Positions 8,856 to 18,408 are shown, counted from the stretch's first letter. The stretch is DNA of 64,000 nucleotides from Microbacteriaceae bacterium VKM Ac-2854 (GCA_013205085.1 JABMLH010000010.1:1-64000), one strand, 5' to 3'. Numbers and translations are program-made. The notes: a model not told the origin generated them from the letters alone.

Positions 8856-10733
8856 CTACGCGGCGCGGCGGCGGCGGCGCAGCGCGGTCAGCACCCCACC
8901 GGCGAGTAGCAGCGCCGCGGCGAGGAACGCCAGCGGAGCGACGTCCGCACCGGTGAAGGGCAGCGAGCCCGAGCCGTTCGATCCACCGGCGACGCCGGCG
9001 GGTGCGGTGGGCGTCGCGGTCGGTGCGGGCGAGCTGGTCGCGGGGGCACCGGCCTCGACCGTGAAGCTCGCGGTCAGCGCGGTCGCGCTCTGCGTGCCGG
9101 TCAGCGCGATGTCGTAGCTGCCCGGCTCGGTGGGCGCGGTCACCGTGAGCTCGACGGAACCGTCGATCACGTCGGTCTTGCCGACCGTCGAGTCGGCGAT
9201 GCTGCCCGTGAGCTGGCGGTCGCCGGCGAGACCCGACGCGGTCACGGTCAGCTCGCCGCCGGGAGCGACGGTGGCGGGAGCGGCCACGGAGGCGTCGGCC
9301 GACAGGGCGGGCAGGTCGCGATCGAGCGTGAGCGCGTTCGCGATGGTGAAGAAGTTGTCCGTCTGGTCGGTCAGGCCGATCACCGCGGCGGCACCGGGGC
9401 CGTAGCCCGCGATGCGCAGCTGGGTGCCGGTGTGCTGCTGCGAGCCGCCCTCGGCCGCGGTGCCGTAGGCGACCTTCATGACCGAGCCCTCGTTCGTGCG
9501 GACGGCGGTCGACAGGGTCGCGGGCGGGGTGTTGTCCACGATCTGGCTGGTGTGCGCGTGGTCGGCGGTGACGATGACGAGAGTGTTGCCGTCGGCCTTG
9601 GCGAAGGCGAGGGCGGCCTGAACGGCCTCGTCGAGGTCGAGGGTCTCACCGATCTGGCCGCAGGCGTTCGCGGCGTGGTCCTGCTTGTCGATCGAGGCGC
9701 CTTCGACCTGGAGGAAGAAGCCGGAGTCTCCCGTGTTCAGCAGGTCGATCGACTTCTCGGTCAGCGACTTCAGCGACAGATCCGTGCTGAGGCGGTCGGG
9801 GTTCGGCTGGCAGGTGACCGGCTCGAGGTCGGCGCCGCCGACGGTCGCCGAGGAGGCGGCGAAGCGGGTCGGGAAGTTGCCCTCGGTGAAGGTGCCGAGC
9901 ACGGGCTGGGCCTGGTCGGCGACGGTGACGGCGTCGAGCTCCGCCGCCGTGCCGACGACCTGGTAGCCACGATCGCTCGCCTGGTCGAACAGCGCCTCGC
10001 CCTGCCAGTCACCGGCCTTCGCCGCCTGCAGGAAGCTCTTCGAACCGCCGCCGAGGGTGAGGTCGGCGCGGGTGTCGATGATCTGCTCGCTGATCGAGCC
10101 GAGGCCGCCCAGCTCGAGGTAGTCGTCGCCACCGTTGGCGCTCTCGGGGCCGTAGAAGCTGCGCGCATCCACGTGAGCGGCCTGCACGGCCGGGGTCGCG
10201 TCCTGGATCTCGGCGGTCGAGACGTTGCCGGTCTTCAGCCCGTTGGCCTTGGCGATCTCGACCAGGGTGTCCTGCGGGGTGCCGTCGATGTCGACCGAGA
10301 TGGCGTTGTCGTACGTCTTGGTGCCGGTGGCCCAGGCGGAGCCGGTCGCGGCGGAGTCGGGAACGTAGTCGGGGTTGCCCTTGGCCTCGCCGTCCTTGTA
10401 CAGCGAGTAGGTCGTGTACTGGCCGGTGAGCGGCAGCGCGTCGATGCCGGGCAGCATGCCGGCGGCGCCGTACTCGTAGTTGCGCGCGATCGTGATCTCG
10501 GAGTCGCCCATGCCGTCGCCGATCAGCAGGATGACGTTCTTGGCGGGCCCGTCGACGATGGAGTCCTTGATGGACTGGATCTTGTCGTCGGCGTTGCGGG
10601 TGGCACCGCCGGTGGCGCCGAGGCCATCCGCGGCGACGGCCGCGGGCGCGGCGAGGAAGGAGGCGCCGACGAGGCCGACCGCCGCGAGGGCGACGGCCCC
10701 GCGCCGGATGCGCGAGGAACTGTGGAAAGGCAT
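8856..10733 (-). CDS. phoA: Secreted alkaline phosphatase with LPxTG-type sorting signal
   Basis: A 625-residue phosphomonoesterase acting outside the membrane. Signal peptide to about residue 35 (AAVAA); the metal-binding IGDGMGDSE motif follows at about 71-79, then the nucleophile in VPDSAATG (Ser127), and late metal ligands in [11 protein letters not shown] and VTADHAHT. The PhoA fold ends near residue 490. An Ig-like unit, a Ser/Pro/Thr linker and LPFTGAD (591-597), a hydrophobic stretch and RRRRRAA make a sortase-type anchor. No sortase gene lies in this window. A GGAG ribosome-binding site is spaced well for ATG 10733. I see no clear Pho box in the 110-bp upstream gap. Confidence 0.93.
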   Translation of the reverse strand: MPFHSSSRIRRGAVALAAVGLVGASFLAAPAAVAADGLGATGGATRNADDKIQSIKDSIVDGPAKNVILLIGDGMGDSEITIARNYEYGAAGMLPGIDALPLTGQYTTYSLYKDGEAKGNPDYVPDSAATGSAWATGTKTYDNAISVDIDGTPQDTLVEIAKANGLKTGNVSTAEIQDATPAVQAAHVDARSFYGPESANGGDDYLELGGLGSISEQIIDTRADLTLGGGSKSFLQAAKAGDWQGEALFDQASDRGYQVVGTAAELDAVTVADQAQPVLGTFTEGNFPTRFAASSATVGGADLEPVTCQPNPDRLSTDLSLKSLTEKSIDLLNTGDSGFFLQVEGASIDKQDHAANACGQIGETLDLDEAVQAALAFAKADGNTLVIVTADHAHTSQIVDNTPPATLSTAVRTNEGSVMKVAYGTAAEGGSQQHTGTQLRIAGYGPGAAAVIGLTDQTDNFFTIANALTLDRDLPALSADASVAAPATVAPGGELTVTASGLAGDRQLTGSIADSTVGKTDVIDGSVELTVTAPTEPGSYDIALTGTQSATALTASFTVEAGAPATSSPAPTATPTAPAGVAGGSNGSGSLPFTGADVAPLAFLAAALLLAGGVLTALRRRRRAA

Positions 10734-10844
10734 GGATGCTCCGCTGGGTTCGCTGGGTTTCCGGCCCGGGAATCTGGGCCGTCTCTCAGCAGACGCCTCC
10801 GAAGTGACGCGGCGATGAACGGGCGGATGCTCGCGGGTGACGCT

Positions 10845-11864
10845 TCAGCGCCGCGGACGCAACGTGATCCGCGCGAACAGCCACTCCAGCGGACCCTGCC
10901 GACTGACGCGACTCCACAGCAGGGCGAAGGCGAACGAGCCGAGCACGAGCGCGGCGAGCAGCGTCCAGCTCCGCCAGGCGTCGAAGTCGTAGATGTTCGG
11001 GTAACCGGTGAGGTACAGGGCCAGCACAACGAGCTGCACCGAGTAGATCGTCAGCGGCATCGATCCCGAGGCGGACAGGGGAGTGAGGATGCGCAGGGCG
11101 GGGGCTCGGAAGCCACGCGGCGCGGACTCGCTGAGCCAGCAGAGCGCGCCGATGACGGCGACCGCGACGCCGCCCGCTCCGAACAGCTCGGCGGTCGTGG
11201 AGGAGTGCGCCTCGACGAAGACGTCGCCGCCGATGGCTCGACCCGCGGTGTATCCCGCGAGGGCGGCGGCACCGCCGCCGAGGATCATCGCGGCCTGAGT
11301 CGAGGCGGATCGCACGTCGCAGCGCGCCAGCAGCAGCCCGACGGCGACGTACGCGAGCCAGGACGGCATCGGGTAGTAGCGCGTCAACCAGGTGAACGGC
11401 TCGGCCGCGATGAACGAGGTCCAGGCGTCGACACCGGTCAGCAGCAGGTTCCCCTGCTCGGTGATCGCGTCGACGGCGATCGGTCCGAGCACCGCGAAGG
11501 CGAGGACGAGCAGCGCGAGCAGCCAGCGCGGCGCGTAGAGGAAGGCCGCGGCGACGATGAACATCAGCCCGTAGTGCGGCAGGATCACCGCGATCGGTGT
11601 GCCGAGCGCGATCAGCAGCACGCCCAGCAGCACGAGGAAGACGCCGCGCAGCAGCACCGACACCGTGTTGCGCAGGCGCTGACGGCCCGGCTGCGCTCCG
11701 CCGGTCATCAGCCCGAGGGAGACCCCGGCGAGGGTGGCGAAGAGCACGCTGCTGCGGCCGTCCCACAGCTGTTCGCCCTGCGTCGGTGCGACGTGCGCGG
11801 CGAACATCCCGACGATCGCCGACCCGCGCGCGATGTCGAGCCCGATGATCCGCGAATCCGTCAC
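10845..11864 (-). CDS. Membrane acyltransferase-like protein (DUF418 / HGSNAT-type)
   Basis: About ten membrane helices in 339 residues. The start, SRIIGLDIARGSAIVGMFAAH, is the hallmark of heparan-alpha-glucosaminide N-acetyltransferase-like (DUF1624) and DUF418 proteins, and the C-terminal third (LTPLSASGSMPLTIYSVQ...) matches the DUF418 pattern. Such proteins are thought to acylate cell-surface sugars, but the substrate here is unknown. GTG 11864 is better spaced from GAGGA than the GTG at 11870. The gene follows a very long hairpin and is probably transcribed alone. Confidence 0.78.
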   Translation of the reverse strand: MTDSRIIGLDIARGSAIVGMFAAHVAPTQGEQLWDGRSSVLFATLAGVSLGLMTGGAQPGRQRLRNTVSVLLRGVFLVLLGVLLIALGTPIAVILPHYGLMFIVAAAFLYAPRWLLALLVLAFAVLGPIAVDAITEQGNLLLTGVDAWTSFIAAEPFTWLTRYYPMPSWLAYVAVGLLLARCDVRSASTQAAMILGGGAAALAGYTAGRAIGGDVFVEAHSSTTAELFGAGGVAVAVIGALCWLSESAPRGFRAPALRILTPLSASGSMPLTIYSVQLVVLALYLTGYPNIYDFDAWRSWTLLAALVLGSFAFALLWSRVSRQGPLEWLFARITLRPRR

Positions 11865-11893
11865 CCGCACATCCTCGCAGTTCCACCCTCCCT

Positions 11894-11964
11894 GCGAGGG
11901 ACCCGCCCAGCGCGCGAGGGCGCCCCAGCCCGCGGCGCCCTCGCGCGCTGGTGGGGTCCCTCGC
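11894..11964. repeat. Long inverted repeat with GAGGGACCC arms (copy 1)
   Basis: Two 31-nt arms (11894-11924 and 11934-11964) match at 29 positions around a 9-nt loop. The outer part GCGAGGGACCC and the AGCGC block recur in the hairpin at 37438-37508. It lies 30 bp upstream of the minus-strand acyltransferase start, after the normal terminator of the Bax-inhibitor gene. Confidence 0.85.
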
Positions 11965-11974
11965 GAGCGAACGA

Positions 11975-12010
11975 CGACGGGCGCCCGACCCGGAGGTCGA
12001 GCGCCCGTCG
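11975..12010 (-). terminator. Hairpin terminator of the Bax-inhibitor-1 gene
   Basis: CGACGGGCGC pairs with GCGCCCGTCG across 16 nt, starting 16 bp beyond the stop on the minus strand. Confidence 0.7.
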
Positions 12011-12025
12011 GCGAAGGGGTGCGTG

Positions 12026-12814
12026 CTATTCGCGGAAGATGGCGACGAGACGCAGGATCTCGAGGTACATCCAGACCACGGTGACGAGGACGCCGTAGGC
12101 GCCGATCCAGCCGTAGACGCGCGGGGCGCGGTTCTTCACGCCCTGCTGGATGAACTCGAAGTCCATCACCAGCGAGTAGGTGGCGAGGGCGACGGCGATG
12201 AGGCCGACGACGATGCCGATCACGCCGGTGCGCAGGTTGACGCCGAGGAAGATCGACAGACCGAAGTTGACCAGGGCGAACACGCCGTAGCTGATCAGGC
12301 CGATGAAGAAGATCTTGTTCAGCTTCGGCGAGGTGCGGATCTTGCCGTTCATGAACAGCGCCAGAGTGACGCCGATCACGATCGCGGTCGCGAGCAGGGC
12401 CTGGACGACCGCGCCCTCATAGGCACTGTTGAAGATGTACGAGATGCCACCGACAGCGATGCCCTGGAACGCGGCGTAGCCGAGGATCAGGGGCGGCGAC
12501 GGCACCTTCTTGAAGGCGTTGACGAGGCCCAGCACGAAGGCGACGATGGCCGCGATCGCCAGCACACCGATACCGGCAGCCGGGGTCACGAACCAGCCCA
12601 CGGCGGCTCCCGCCAGCAGCACGACGAAGCAGAGGGCCGTCTTCGCGAGGGTGTCCTCGACGGTCATCCGATCCGTTTCGACCGAGCTGGCGGCCGGACG
12701 GTTGTACATCTGGTCGAGCGTGTCGGCCGAGACATCCCGGGTGTCCTGCACGCCGCCGGTGTAGCCGCGGTTGCTGAACTCGGGGCGCCCGTACGCCGGA
12801 TTGTTGCTTGCCAT
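12026..12814 (-). CDS. Bax inhibitor-1 / YccA family membrane protein
   Basis: Product of 262 residues. A polar N-terminus of about 50 residues (MASNNPAYGRPEFSNRGY, DQMYNRPA) is followed by seven hydrophobic segments. This is the actinobacterial Bax-inhibitor-1-like layout, with conserved acidic residues late in the chain (MDFEFIQQG). Relatives act as pH-sensitive calcium leak channels or modulators of membrane proteolysis; the role here is not known. ATG 12814 has a clear AGAGGAACC ribosome-binding site, which is why it is chosen over an upstream start at 12844. Divergent from the glycerophosphodiesterase gene. Confidence 0.88.
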   Translation of the reverse strand: MASNNPAYGRPEFSNRGYTGGVQDTRDVSADTLDQMYNRPAASSVETDRMTVEDTLAKTALCFVVLLAGAAVGWFVTPAAGIGVLAIAAIVAFVLGLVNAFKKVPSPPLILGYAAFQGIAVGGISYIFNSAYEGAVVQALLATAIVIGVTLALFMNGKIRTSPKLNKIFFIGLISYGVFALVNFGLSIFLGVNLRTGVIGIVVGLIAVALATYSLVMDFEFIQQGVKNRAPRVYGWIGAYGVLVTVVWMYLEILRLVAIFRE

Positions 12815-12948
12815 GGTTCCTCTTCTCTCGGGGTGCGTCAGCATCTCGAGTCAGTGGTGGATGAAGTTGGGATTACTGTATCTGAGAACATCTCTCAGAG
12901 TCTGGCTATTCCCCCTAAAGCCCGACGTGGTCGAGGTGATGCGCGTCA

Positions 12949-12954
12949 TAGTAT
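12949..12954 (+). promoter_or_regulatory. -10 box of a leaderless promoter (glycerophosphodiesterase gene)
   Basis: TAGTAT ends 7 nt before ATG 12962. There is no ribosome-binding site between them, so the mRNA probably begins at the ATG. Confidence 0.6.
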
Positions 12955-12961
12955 CGGGCGC

Positions 12962-13981
12962 ATGCGACACCGTCCGACCCCCCTCGTCATCGGCCATCGC
13001 GGAGCGAGCGGCTACCGCCCCGAACACACCCGCTCGGCGTACGAACTCGCGATCGCGCTCGGGGCCGAGGCGCTGGAGCCCGACCTCGTCGCCACCCGCG
13101 ACGGTGTGCTGGTGCTGCGGCACGAGAACGAGATCTCGGGCACCACCGACATCGCGTCGCGGGCCGAGTTCGCCGATCGGCGCACGACCAAGCTGATCGA
13201 CGGTTCGCCGCAGACCGGCTGGTTCACGGAGGACTTCACCTGGGCCGAACTCTCGACGCTGCGCGCGAAGGAGCGACTGCCCGCCGTACGCCGCTCCAGC
13301 GCCACCTTCGACGGACAGTACCCGATCCTGCGCATGGCCGATCTCTTCGAGATCCTGGATCGTGCAGCGGATGACGGGCGCACGGATCCGGTCGGCCTGG
13401 TCGCCGAGATCAAACACGCGACCTACTTCTCCTCGATCGGCTTGCCGCTGGACGAGCTGTTCGCGAAAGAACTGGACGCCGCGGGCTGGGAGGCGCGCGA
13501 CGACCGGCTCACGATCGAGAGCTTCGAGAAGACGGTGCTCGAACGCTTCGCGGTCCGCGGCGTCGGGCGCAAGCGGATCTACCTCATCGAGGGCGAGGGT
13601 GTGCCGCCCGACCTCGTGGCGGCGCACGGGGCGAACGCGACGCCGTACGCCGACTTCGTCACGCCGGCCGGCCTCTTCGGCCTGGCCGGAACCGTGGACG
13701 GCGTCAGCGTCGACAAGAAGATGCTCTTCGAGACGGATGCTGCGGGACGGGCCGTTGGCACCTCGTCACTCGTCGACGACGCCCACGCCGCCGACCTGGA
13801 GATCTACTGCTGGACGCTGCGCCCGGAGAACCGTTTTCTGAACAAGGCGTTCCGGCGCGGTGCCGCCGGCGACTTCGGCGACTGGCAGGCGGAGTTCCGC
13901 CTGATCATGCAGACCGGGATCGACGGCGTGTTCGCCGATCATCCCGACCTCGCGGTCGAGGTGCGCGCGTCGCTGGAGTGA
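12962..13981 (+). CDS. Glycerophosphodiester phosphodiesterase
   Basis: A 339-residue TIM-barrel GDPD enzyme that splits glycerophosphodiesters into glycerol 3-phosphate and an alcohol. The N-terminal motif VIGHRGASGYRPEHT carries the catalytic HR and the metal-ligand E, and EPDLVATRDGVLVLRHENE carries the ExD and second catalytic His. WTLRPEN and GIDGVFADHPD close the barrel. No signal peptide is seen, so it is probably cytoplasmic. The family UgpQ/GlpQ is certain; the preferred substrate is not. The next gene, a PAP2 phosphatase, also acts on phospholipid-type substrates but starts 134 bp on with its own ribosome-binding site. Confidence 0.92.
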   Translation: MRHRPTPLVIGHRGASGYRPEHTRSAYELAIALGAEALEPDLVATRDGVLVLRHENEISGTTDIASRAEFADRRTTKLIDGSPQTGWFTEDFTWAELSTLRAKERLPAVRRSSATFDGQYPILRMADLFEILDRAADDGRTDPVGLVAEIKHATYFSSIGLPLDELFAKELDAAGWEARDDRLTIESFEKTVLERFAVRGVGRKRIYLIEGEGVPPDLVAAHGANATPYADFVTPAGLFGLAGTVDGVSVDKKMLFETDAAGRAVGTSSLVDDAHAADLEIYCWTLRPENRFLNKAFRRGAAGDFGDWQAEFRLIMQTGIDGVFADHPDLAVEVRASLE

Positions 13982-14115
13982 GAGCGTGATCAGCGGATGC
14001 TTCGGCGATGCCCGGCGAGTGCGGAGGTTGCGGAGCCGATCGGCTGGCATCATCGGATGTTCCTCGCGCGACGAGGCTCGAACGTGGCTCGACGAGGTCT
14101 GACGGAGGTGACGAC

Positions 14116-14997
14116 ATGGGCACAGCAGGACGGATCACCCGGCGCTGGCTGGTCTTCGCCGTGCTCGCCACGATCGGACTCGTGCTGCTGTACTGGCTGG
14201 CCGTGCTGACACCGCAGGGTCAGGCCGTCGAGAACTCCGGGCTCCGCGGCGCCGATCTCGTATTCGGTCGCGCGACCGGAACCGCGGCGACCACGCTCGC
14301 GGACGTGACCCCACTGGGCATCGTCTGCGGCGGTGTGCTCGCGGCCGCGATCGCGCTGATCCGCCGCCGTCCCGCGCTGATGACCGCCGCGCTCGGCTCG
14401 ATCGCGTTGACCACGATCGCGACCCAGATCCTGAAGAACTGGGTCTTCGCCCGGCCCGACCTGATCGACGCGGATGCCTGGTACACCAGCGGCAGTTTCC
14501 CGAGCGGACACACCGCCGCCGCGATCTCGATCGTGTTCGCGCTGGCGATGGTGGTGCCGGCGCGGGGCCGGACCGTGGTGCTCGTCCTGGGCGGCATCCT
14601 GGTCATCCTCGTCGGCAACCTGACGATGGCGGCGTCCTGGCACCGAGCGAGCGACGTGCTCGGCGCCGACCTGGTCGCCTTCGCGTCCGCCGCGCTGGCC
14701 TGCGCGTGGCTGTCCACTCGGGCTCAGCTCGGCCGGGCGCCGAAGCCGGCGCGGCGCGGGACCGTTCGGCTCGTGCTGATCGCGAGCATCGTCGCCGTGC
14801 TGTGCCTGGCGGTGCTCGCCGTCGAGGGCATCCAGTACTACCCGAACGACACCAAAGACCTGACGGCGTTCTTCGTGCAGCAGGCGCTCGCCGTATCGAC
14901 GTCGACCATCGCCGTCGTGGGCTTCGCGATCGCGTGGCGCGGTGTGGACATCGGCGGCGCGGTGACCCGACCGGTGCGGCGGGTGCGATCGGCGTAG
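14116..14997 (+). CDS. PAP2-superfamily membrane phosphatase
   Basis: Product of 293 residues with six or more helices. The phosphatase signature is present: KNWVFARPD, then the FPSGHTAA motif, then SWHRASDVLGA with the catalytic His and Asp. Substrates of the family include undecaprenyl pyrophosphate, phosphatidic acid and phosphatidylglycerol phosphate; which applies is unclear. An unusual extra C-terminal helical region (about residues 215-290) follows the catalytic part. ATG 14116 has a strong GGAGGTGA site. Confidence 0.85.
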   Translation: MGTAGRITRRWLVFAVLATIGLVLLYWLAVLTPQGQAVENSGLRGADLVFGRATGTAATTLADVTPLGIVCGGVLAAAIALIRRRPALMTAALGSIALTTIATQILKNWVFARPDLIDADAWYTSGSFPSGHTAAAISIVFALAMVVPARGRTVVLVLGGILVILVGNLTMAASWHRASDVLGADLVAFASAALACAWLSTRAQLGRAPKPARRGTVRLVLIASIVAVLCLAVLAVEGIQYYPNDTKDLTAFFVQQALAVSTSTIAVVGFAIAWRGVDIGGAVTRPVRRVRSA

Positions 14998-15023
14998 GCG
15001 CGGCCTCCTGGGCGGGTGCCGGG

Positions 15024-15129
15024 CCGCGGAAATGCAGGGTGCGCGGCGAAGATCGCGCTCTCATCCGCATGTTCCACCCTCATTTCCGTCTTGAGCCTGC
15101 ATTTCCGTCCTCGCCCTGCATTTCCGCGG
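15024..15129. repeat. Inverted repeat with nested 19-bp tandem repeats
   Basis: A 16-bp perfect inverted repeat (CCGCGGAAATGCAGGG at 15024-15039, complement at 15114-15129) encloses about 74 bp. Inside and overlapping the right arm, CATTTCCG recurs at 15081, 15100 and 15119, an exact 19-bp period. It begins 27 bp after the PAP2 stop and ends 68 bp before the pcrA promoter box, so it could be a terminator, an operator or both. Confidence 0.8.
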
Positions 15130-15197
15130 TGGCCGGATCGGGGGTGGGCGATCGAGGAGGCGGATGCGCGGTCGAATTCACTGTCGGTGGGCGCTCG

Positions 15198-15203
15198 TAC
15201 ACT
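15198..15203 (+). promoter_or_regulatory. -10 box of pcrA
   Basis: TACACT lies 10 nt before the ATG, giving a leader of about 3-4 nt. Confidence 0.5.
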
Positions 15204-15213
15204 TGAACGCGAC

Positions 15214-17664
15214 ATGACGTACCTCTTCGAAGCGGATGATCCGCGTGCCACTCCGGTGATCCTGGGCGCCGACTCCCGGCCGGATCACGACTCCGCGCAT
15301 CTCTGGGGCGCTCACCACGAGAAGCTCGTCGACGGGCTCAATCCGCAACAGCGCGAGGCCGTGGAGTACCGCGGCGAGGCGCTCCTGATCGTCGCCGGTG
15401 CCGGCTCCGGCAAGACCAGCGTGCTCACCAGGCGCATCGCGAGCCTGATCCAGAATCGGGAGGCGTGGCCGAGCCAGATCCTGGCGATCACGTTCACGAA
15501 CAAAGCCGCGAAGGAGATGCGCGAGCGCGTCGAGCGGCTGGTCGGAGCCTCGTCGGAGGGCATGTGGATCTCGACGTTCCACTCCGCGTGCGTGCGCATC
15601 CTGCGTCGCGAGGCCGAGAGCTTCGGCTTCACCTCGTCGTTCACGATCTACGACTCGGGCGATCAGCGTGCGCTGCTGAAGCGGATCGTCAAGGAGCTCG
15701 AGGCCGACACCTTCGGCATCACCGTCTCGAGCGCCTCCGCGAAGATCTCCAAGCTGAAGAACGAGCTGGCGGATGTGGAGTCGTACGCCCGCACGGCGAA
15801 CTTCGACGACCCGAACGAGGCGATGTTCCTGCAGGTGTTCCGGCGCTACACCCAGGCGCTGAATCAGGCGAACGCCTTCGATTTCGACGACCTGATCGCG
15901 CAGACGGTCTACCTGTTCCGCGCGTTCCCCGCGGTGGCCGCGAAGTACAAGCGGCGGTTCCGGCACGTGCTGGTCGATGAGTACCAGGACACGAACGCGG
16001 CGCAGTACGCGCTGATCCACGAGCTCACCCGCGGTGTCTCCCCGGCGGTGCAGGCCGAGGCGCGTTTCGATTCGCCGTACCGGGGTCCGCTGCTGCCCGA
16101 CGGCTCGATTCCTGGCGCCTCCCTCACCGTGGTGGGCGACTCCGATCAGTCCATCTATGCGTTCCGCGGTGCCGACATCCGCAACATCGTCGAGTTCGAG
16201 CGCGACTTCCCGGGCTGCAAGGTGGTGCTGCTGGAGCAGAACTACCGCTCGACCCAGAACATCCTCTCGGCCGCGAACGCCGTGATCTCGAACAACTTCG
16301 ACCGCCGGGCGAAGAACCTCTGGTCGGCCAGCGGCGCCGGCGAGAAGATCATCGGCTACACCGGGTACTCGGGGCACGACGAGGCGCAGTTCGTGGTCGA
16401 CGAGATCGCGGCGCTGCATCGCGCGGGCACCGGCTACAACGACATCGCCGTGTTCTACCGCACCAACGCGCAGACCCGAGCGCTGGAGGAGATCTTCATC
16501 CGCTCGGCGCTGCCGTACCGGATCCTGGGCGGCACCAAGTTCTACGAGCGGGCCGAGATCAAGGATGCGCTGGCGTACCTGATCACGGTGGCGAACGCCG
16601 CGGATGTGCTCGCGCTGCGCCGGATCATGAACACGCCCAAGCGCGGCATCGGCCCGGCCACCGAGACGCAGCTGCAGTCGTTCGCCGACACCAACGGCCT
16701 CACCCTGCGCGAGTCGATGCGCAACGCCGGATCGCTGGGGCTGGGGCCCAAGGTGACCGCCGCGATCCTGCAGCTCGCGGCGCTGCTCGACGAGTGCGCG
16801 GCGATGTTCGATCCCGAGCGCCCGGAGGGGCCGGCGAAGGTGCACGAGGTGCTCACCGCGTTGCTCACCAAGAGCGGCTACCTCGACATGCTGCGCGCGA
16901 GCCGCGACCCGCAGGACGAGGCGCGCGCGGAGAACGTGGAGGAGCTCGTCGCGGTGACGAAGGAGTTCACCCGCAACAACCCCGACGGCGGCCTGGTCGA
17001 CTTCCTCACCGAGGTGTCCCTGGTCGCCGCGGCCGACGACCTGGATGACGCCTCCGGCACGGTCTCGCTGATGACGCTGCACACCGCGAAGGGCCTGGAG
17101 TACGACGCCGTGTTCCTCACCGGCATCGAGGAGGATCTGCTGCCGCACCGGATCTCGGCGAACGAGCCGGGCGGCCCGGCGGAGGAGCGCCGGCTGTTCT
17201 ACGTGGGCATCACCCGCGCGCGCAAGCGGCTGTACCTCTCGCTCGCGATGACCAGGGCGCAGTACGGCGAGACCTCGGTGGCGATGCCGAGCCGGTTCCT
17301 GCAGGAGATCCCGGGCGAGCTGATCGAGTGGCGGCAGTCACCGGGAGCCGCGACGTCGCGCGGCGGCACGCAGCCCCGCGCCCTGAACGCCAACCGCAAC
17401 CGCTCCCGCGCGAACGACGATTTCCGCTCCGCGCTGGCCGCCGCGCCGAAGAAGGCGGAGTTCCCGAACCGGATCACGGGAATGGTGCGCGACAACGGCG
17501 ACCTCGAACTGCTGGCCGGCGATCGCATCCGGCACACCGACTTCGGTGATGGCCGCGTCACCGCGGTGACGGGCGAGGGCACCAAGCGCGTGGCGCACGT
17601 GACGTTCGAGCGGGTGGGGGCGAAGAAGCTGCTGATCAAGGTCGCGCCGATCGAGAAGCTCTGA
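15214..17664 (+). CDS. pcrA: ATP-dependent DNA helicase UvrD/PcrA
   Basis: A superfamily 1A 3'-5' helicase used in nucleotide-excision and mismatch-type repair and in replication restart. Product of 816 residues: Q-motif LNPQQREAV (42-50), Walker A GAGSGKT (62-68), TFTNKAA, DEYQDTN (motif II), VVGDSDQSIYAFRGA (III), LEQNYRST (IV), VSLMTLHTAKGLEYDAVF (V) and FYVGITRARKRLYL (VI). An unstructured Arg/Asn/Ala-rich stretch leads to a C-terminal Tudor-like domain (GDRIRHTDFGDGRVTAV), which in PcrA binds RNA polymerase. About 40 extra N-terminal residues precede the helicase core. ATG 15214 follows a -10 box closely. The PAP2 gene at 17667 begins 2 bp after its stop. Confidence 0.96.
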   Translation: MTYLFEADDPRATPVILGADSRPDHDSAHLWGAHHEKLVDGLNPQQREAVEYRGEALLIVAGAGSGKTSVLTRRIASLIQNREAWPSQILAITFTNKAAKEMRERVERLVGASSEGMWISTFHSACVRILRREAESFGFTSSFTIYDSGDQRALLKRIVKELEADTFGITVSSASAKISKLKNELADVESYARTANFDDPNEAMFLQVFRRYTQALNQANAFDFDDLIAQTVYLFRAFPAVAAKYKRRFRHVLVDEYQDTNAAQYALIHELTRGVSPAVQAEARFDSPYRGPLLPDGSIPGASLTVVGDSDQSIYAFRGADIRNIVEFERDFPGCKVVLLEQNYRSTQNILSAANAVISNNFDRRAKNLWSASGAGEKIIGYTGYSGHDEAQFVVDEIAALHRAGTGYNDIAVFYRTNAQTRALEEIFIRSALPYRILGGTKFYERAEIKDALAYLITVANAADVLALRRIMNTPKRGIGPATETQLQSFADTNGLTLRESMRNAGSLGLGPKVTAAILQLAALLDECAAMFDPERPEGPAKVHEVLTALLTKSGYLDMLRASRDPQDEARAENVEELVAVTKEFTRNNPDGGLVDFLTEVSLVAAADDLDDASGTVSLMTLHTAKGLEYDAVFLTGIEEDLLPHRISANEPGGPAEERRLFYVGITRARKRLYLSLAMTRAQYGETSVAMPSRFLQEIPGELIEWRQSPGAATSRGGTQPRALNANRNRSRANDDFRSALAAAPKKAEFPNRITGMVRDNGDLELLAGDRIRHTDFGDGRVTAVTGEGTKRVAHVTFERVGAKKLLIKVAPIEKL

Positions 17665-17666
17665 CG

Positions 17667-18260
17667 ATGCCGACGGGGGTGGATCGCGTCGCCCGCGTGG
17701 CCACGGAGTTGTTCTCGCCGCCGGTGCTGGCGCTGGTGATGCCGTTCGTGATCGCGGTGCAGGTGACGGATCCGCCACTCGCCGGGCTCGGCTGGGGTGC
17801 GCTCTGCGTGCTGTTCTGCTGCGTGATCCCGTACGCGGCGCTGCGCATCCTGATGCGGATCGGCCGCGTCACCGGGAGCCATCACGTGCCGGATCGGCGA
17901 CAGCGGACCTTGCCGATGCTGATCGCATTGGCGTCGCTGATCGTGGGCAACGTGGCTCTTGCGCTGCTCGGCGCGCCGACCGAGGTGATCGTCTTCAGCC
18001 TGATCACGATCGTGGCGCTCGCTCTGATCGGCGTGATCAACCTCGCGTGGAAGATCTCGGGCCACGCATCGATCGTGGCGATCAGCGCCGCGATCCTGCT
18101 GATCGTCTCGGGGCCGTGGACGCTGTGGCTCTCGATCCCTGTCGCCCTCGTTACGGGCTGGTCGCGCCTCCGGCTGTCGGCGCACACCCCGGCGCAGGTG
18201 CTGGCGGGCTTCGCGCTCGGCTCCGCGGTGACCGCGGCGGTGTGGTCGGCGCTCGGCTGA
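17667..18260 (+). CDS. PAP2-type integral membrane phosphatase
   Basis: Product of 197 residues with five or six helices. It contains the pieces of the PAP2 signature in reduced form: HVPDRRQRT, SGHAS, and GWSRLRLSAHTPAQVLAG with catalytic Arg and His. Small proteins of this kind are annotated as phosphatidic-acid-phosphatase-related in actinobacteria. It starts 2 bp after pcrA and is surely translated from the same mRNA. There is no obvious functional link to DNA repair. The HTPAQ end (Gln in place of Asp) is a common variant. Confidence 0.75.
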   Translation: MPTGVDRVARVATELFSPPVLALVMPFVIAVQVTDPPLAGLGWGALCVLFCCVIPYAALRILMRIGRVTGSHHVPDRRQRTLPMLIALASLIVGNVALALLGAPTEVIVFSLITIVALALIGVINLAWKISGHASIVAISAAILLIVSGPWTLWLSIPVALVTGWSRLRLSAHTPAQVLAGFALGSAVTAAVWSALG

Positions 18261-18289
18261 GACTCCGGATCTCCCGATCCCGGCGCTCC

Positions 18290-18408
18290 GCGAAATTTCG
18301 CGAGATTCGCTGTTACGGCGAACCGCGATCGAGATCGGGTGTCGCGGACCAGATGCCACGCCGCGGCGTTCGATCTCGCCCGCAGCCGCGAATCTCGCGA
18401 AATTTCGC
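18290..18408. repeat. CGCGAAATTTCGCG element, full length with 21-bp terminal inverted repeats
   Basis: Perfect 21-bp ends at 18290-18310 and 18388-18408, each containing the GCGAAATTTCGC palindrome. The interior is degenerate: only CGAGATCG (18329-18336) and CGATCTCG (18371-18378) of the central stem remain. It lies 29 bp after one stop and 35 bp before the convergent gene's stop. Confidence 0.9.

Noticed and set aside
15016-15213. 66-codon extension of PcrA
   Set aside because: The extension runs through the intergenic inverted repeat; ATG 15214 follows a promoter box.
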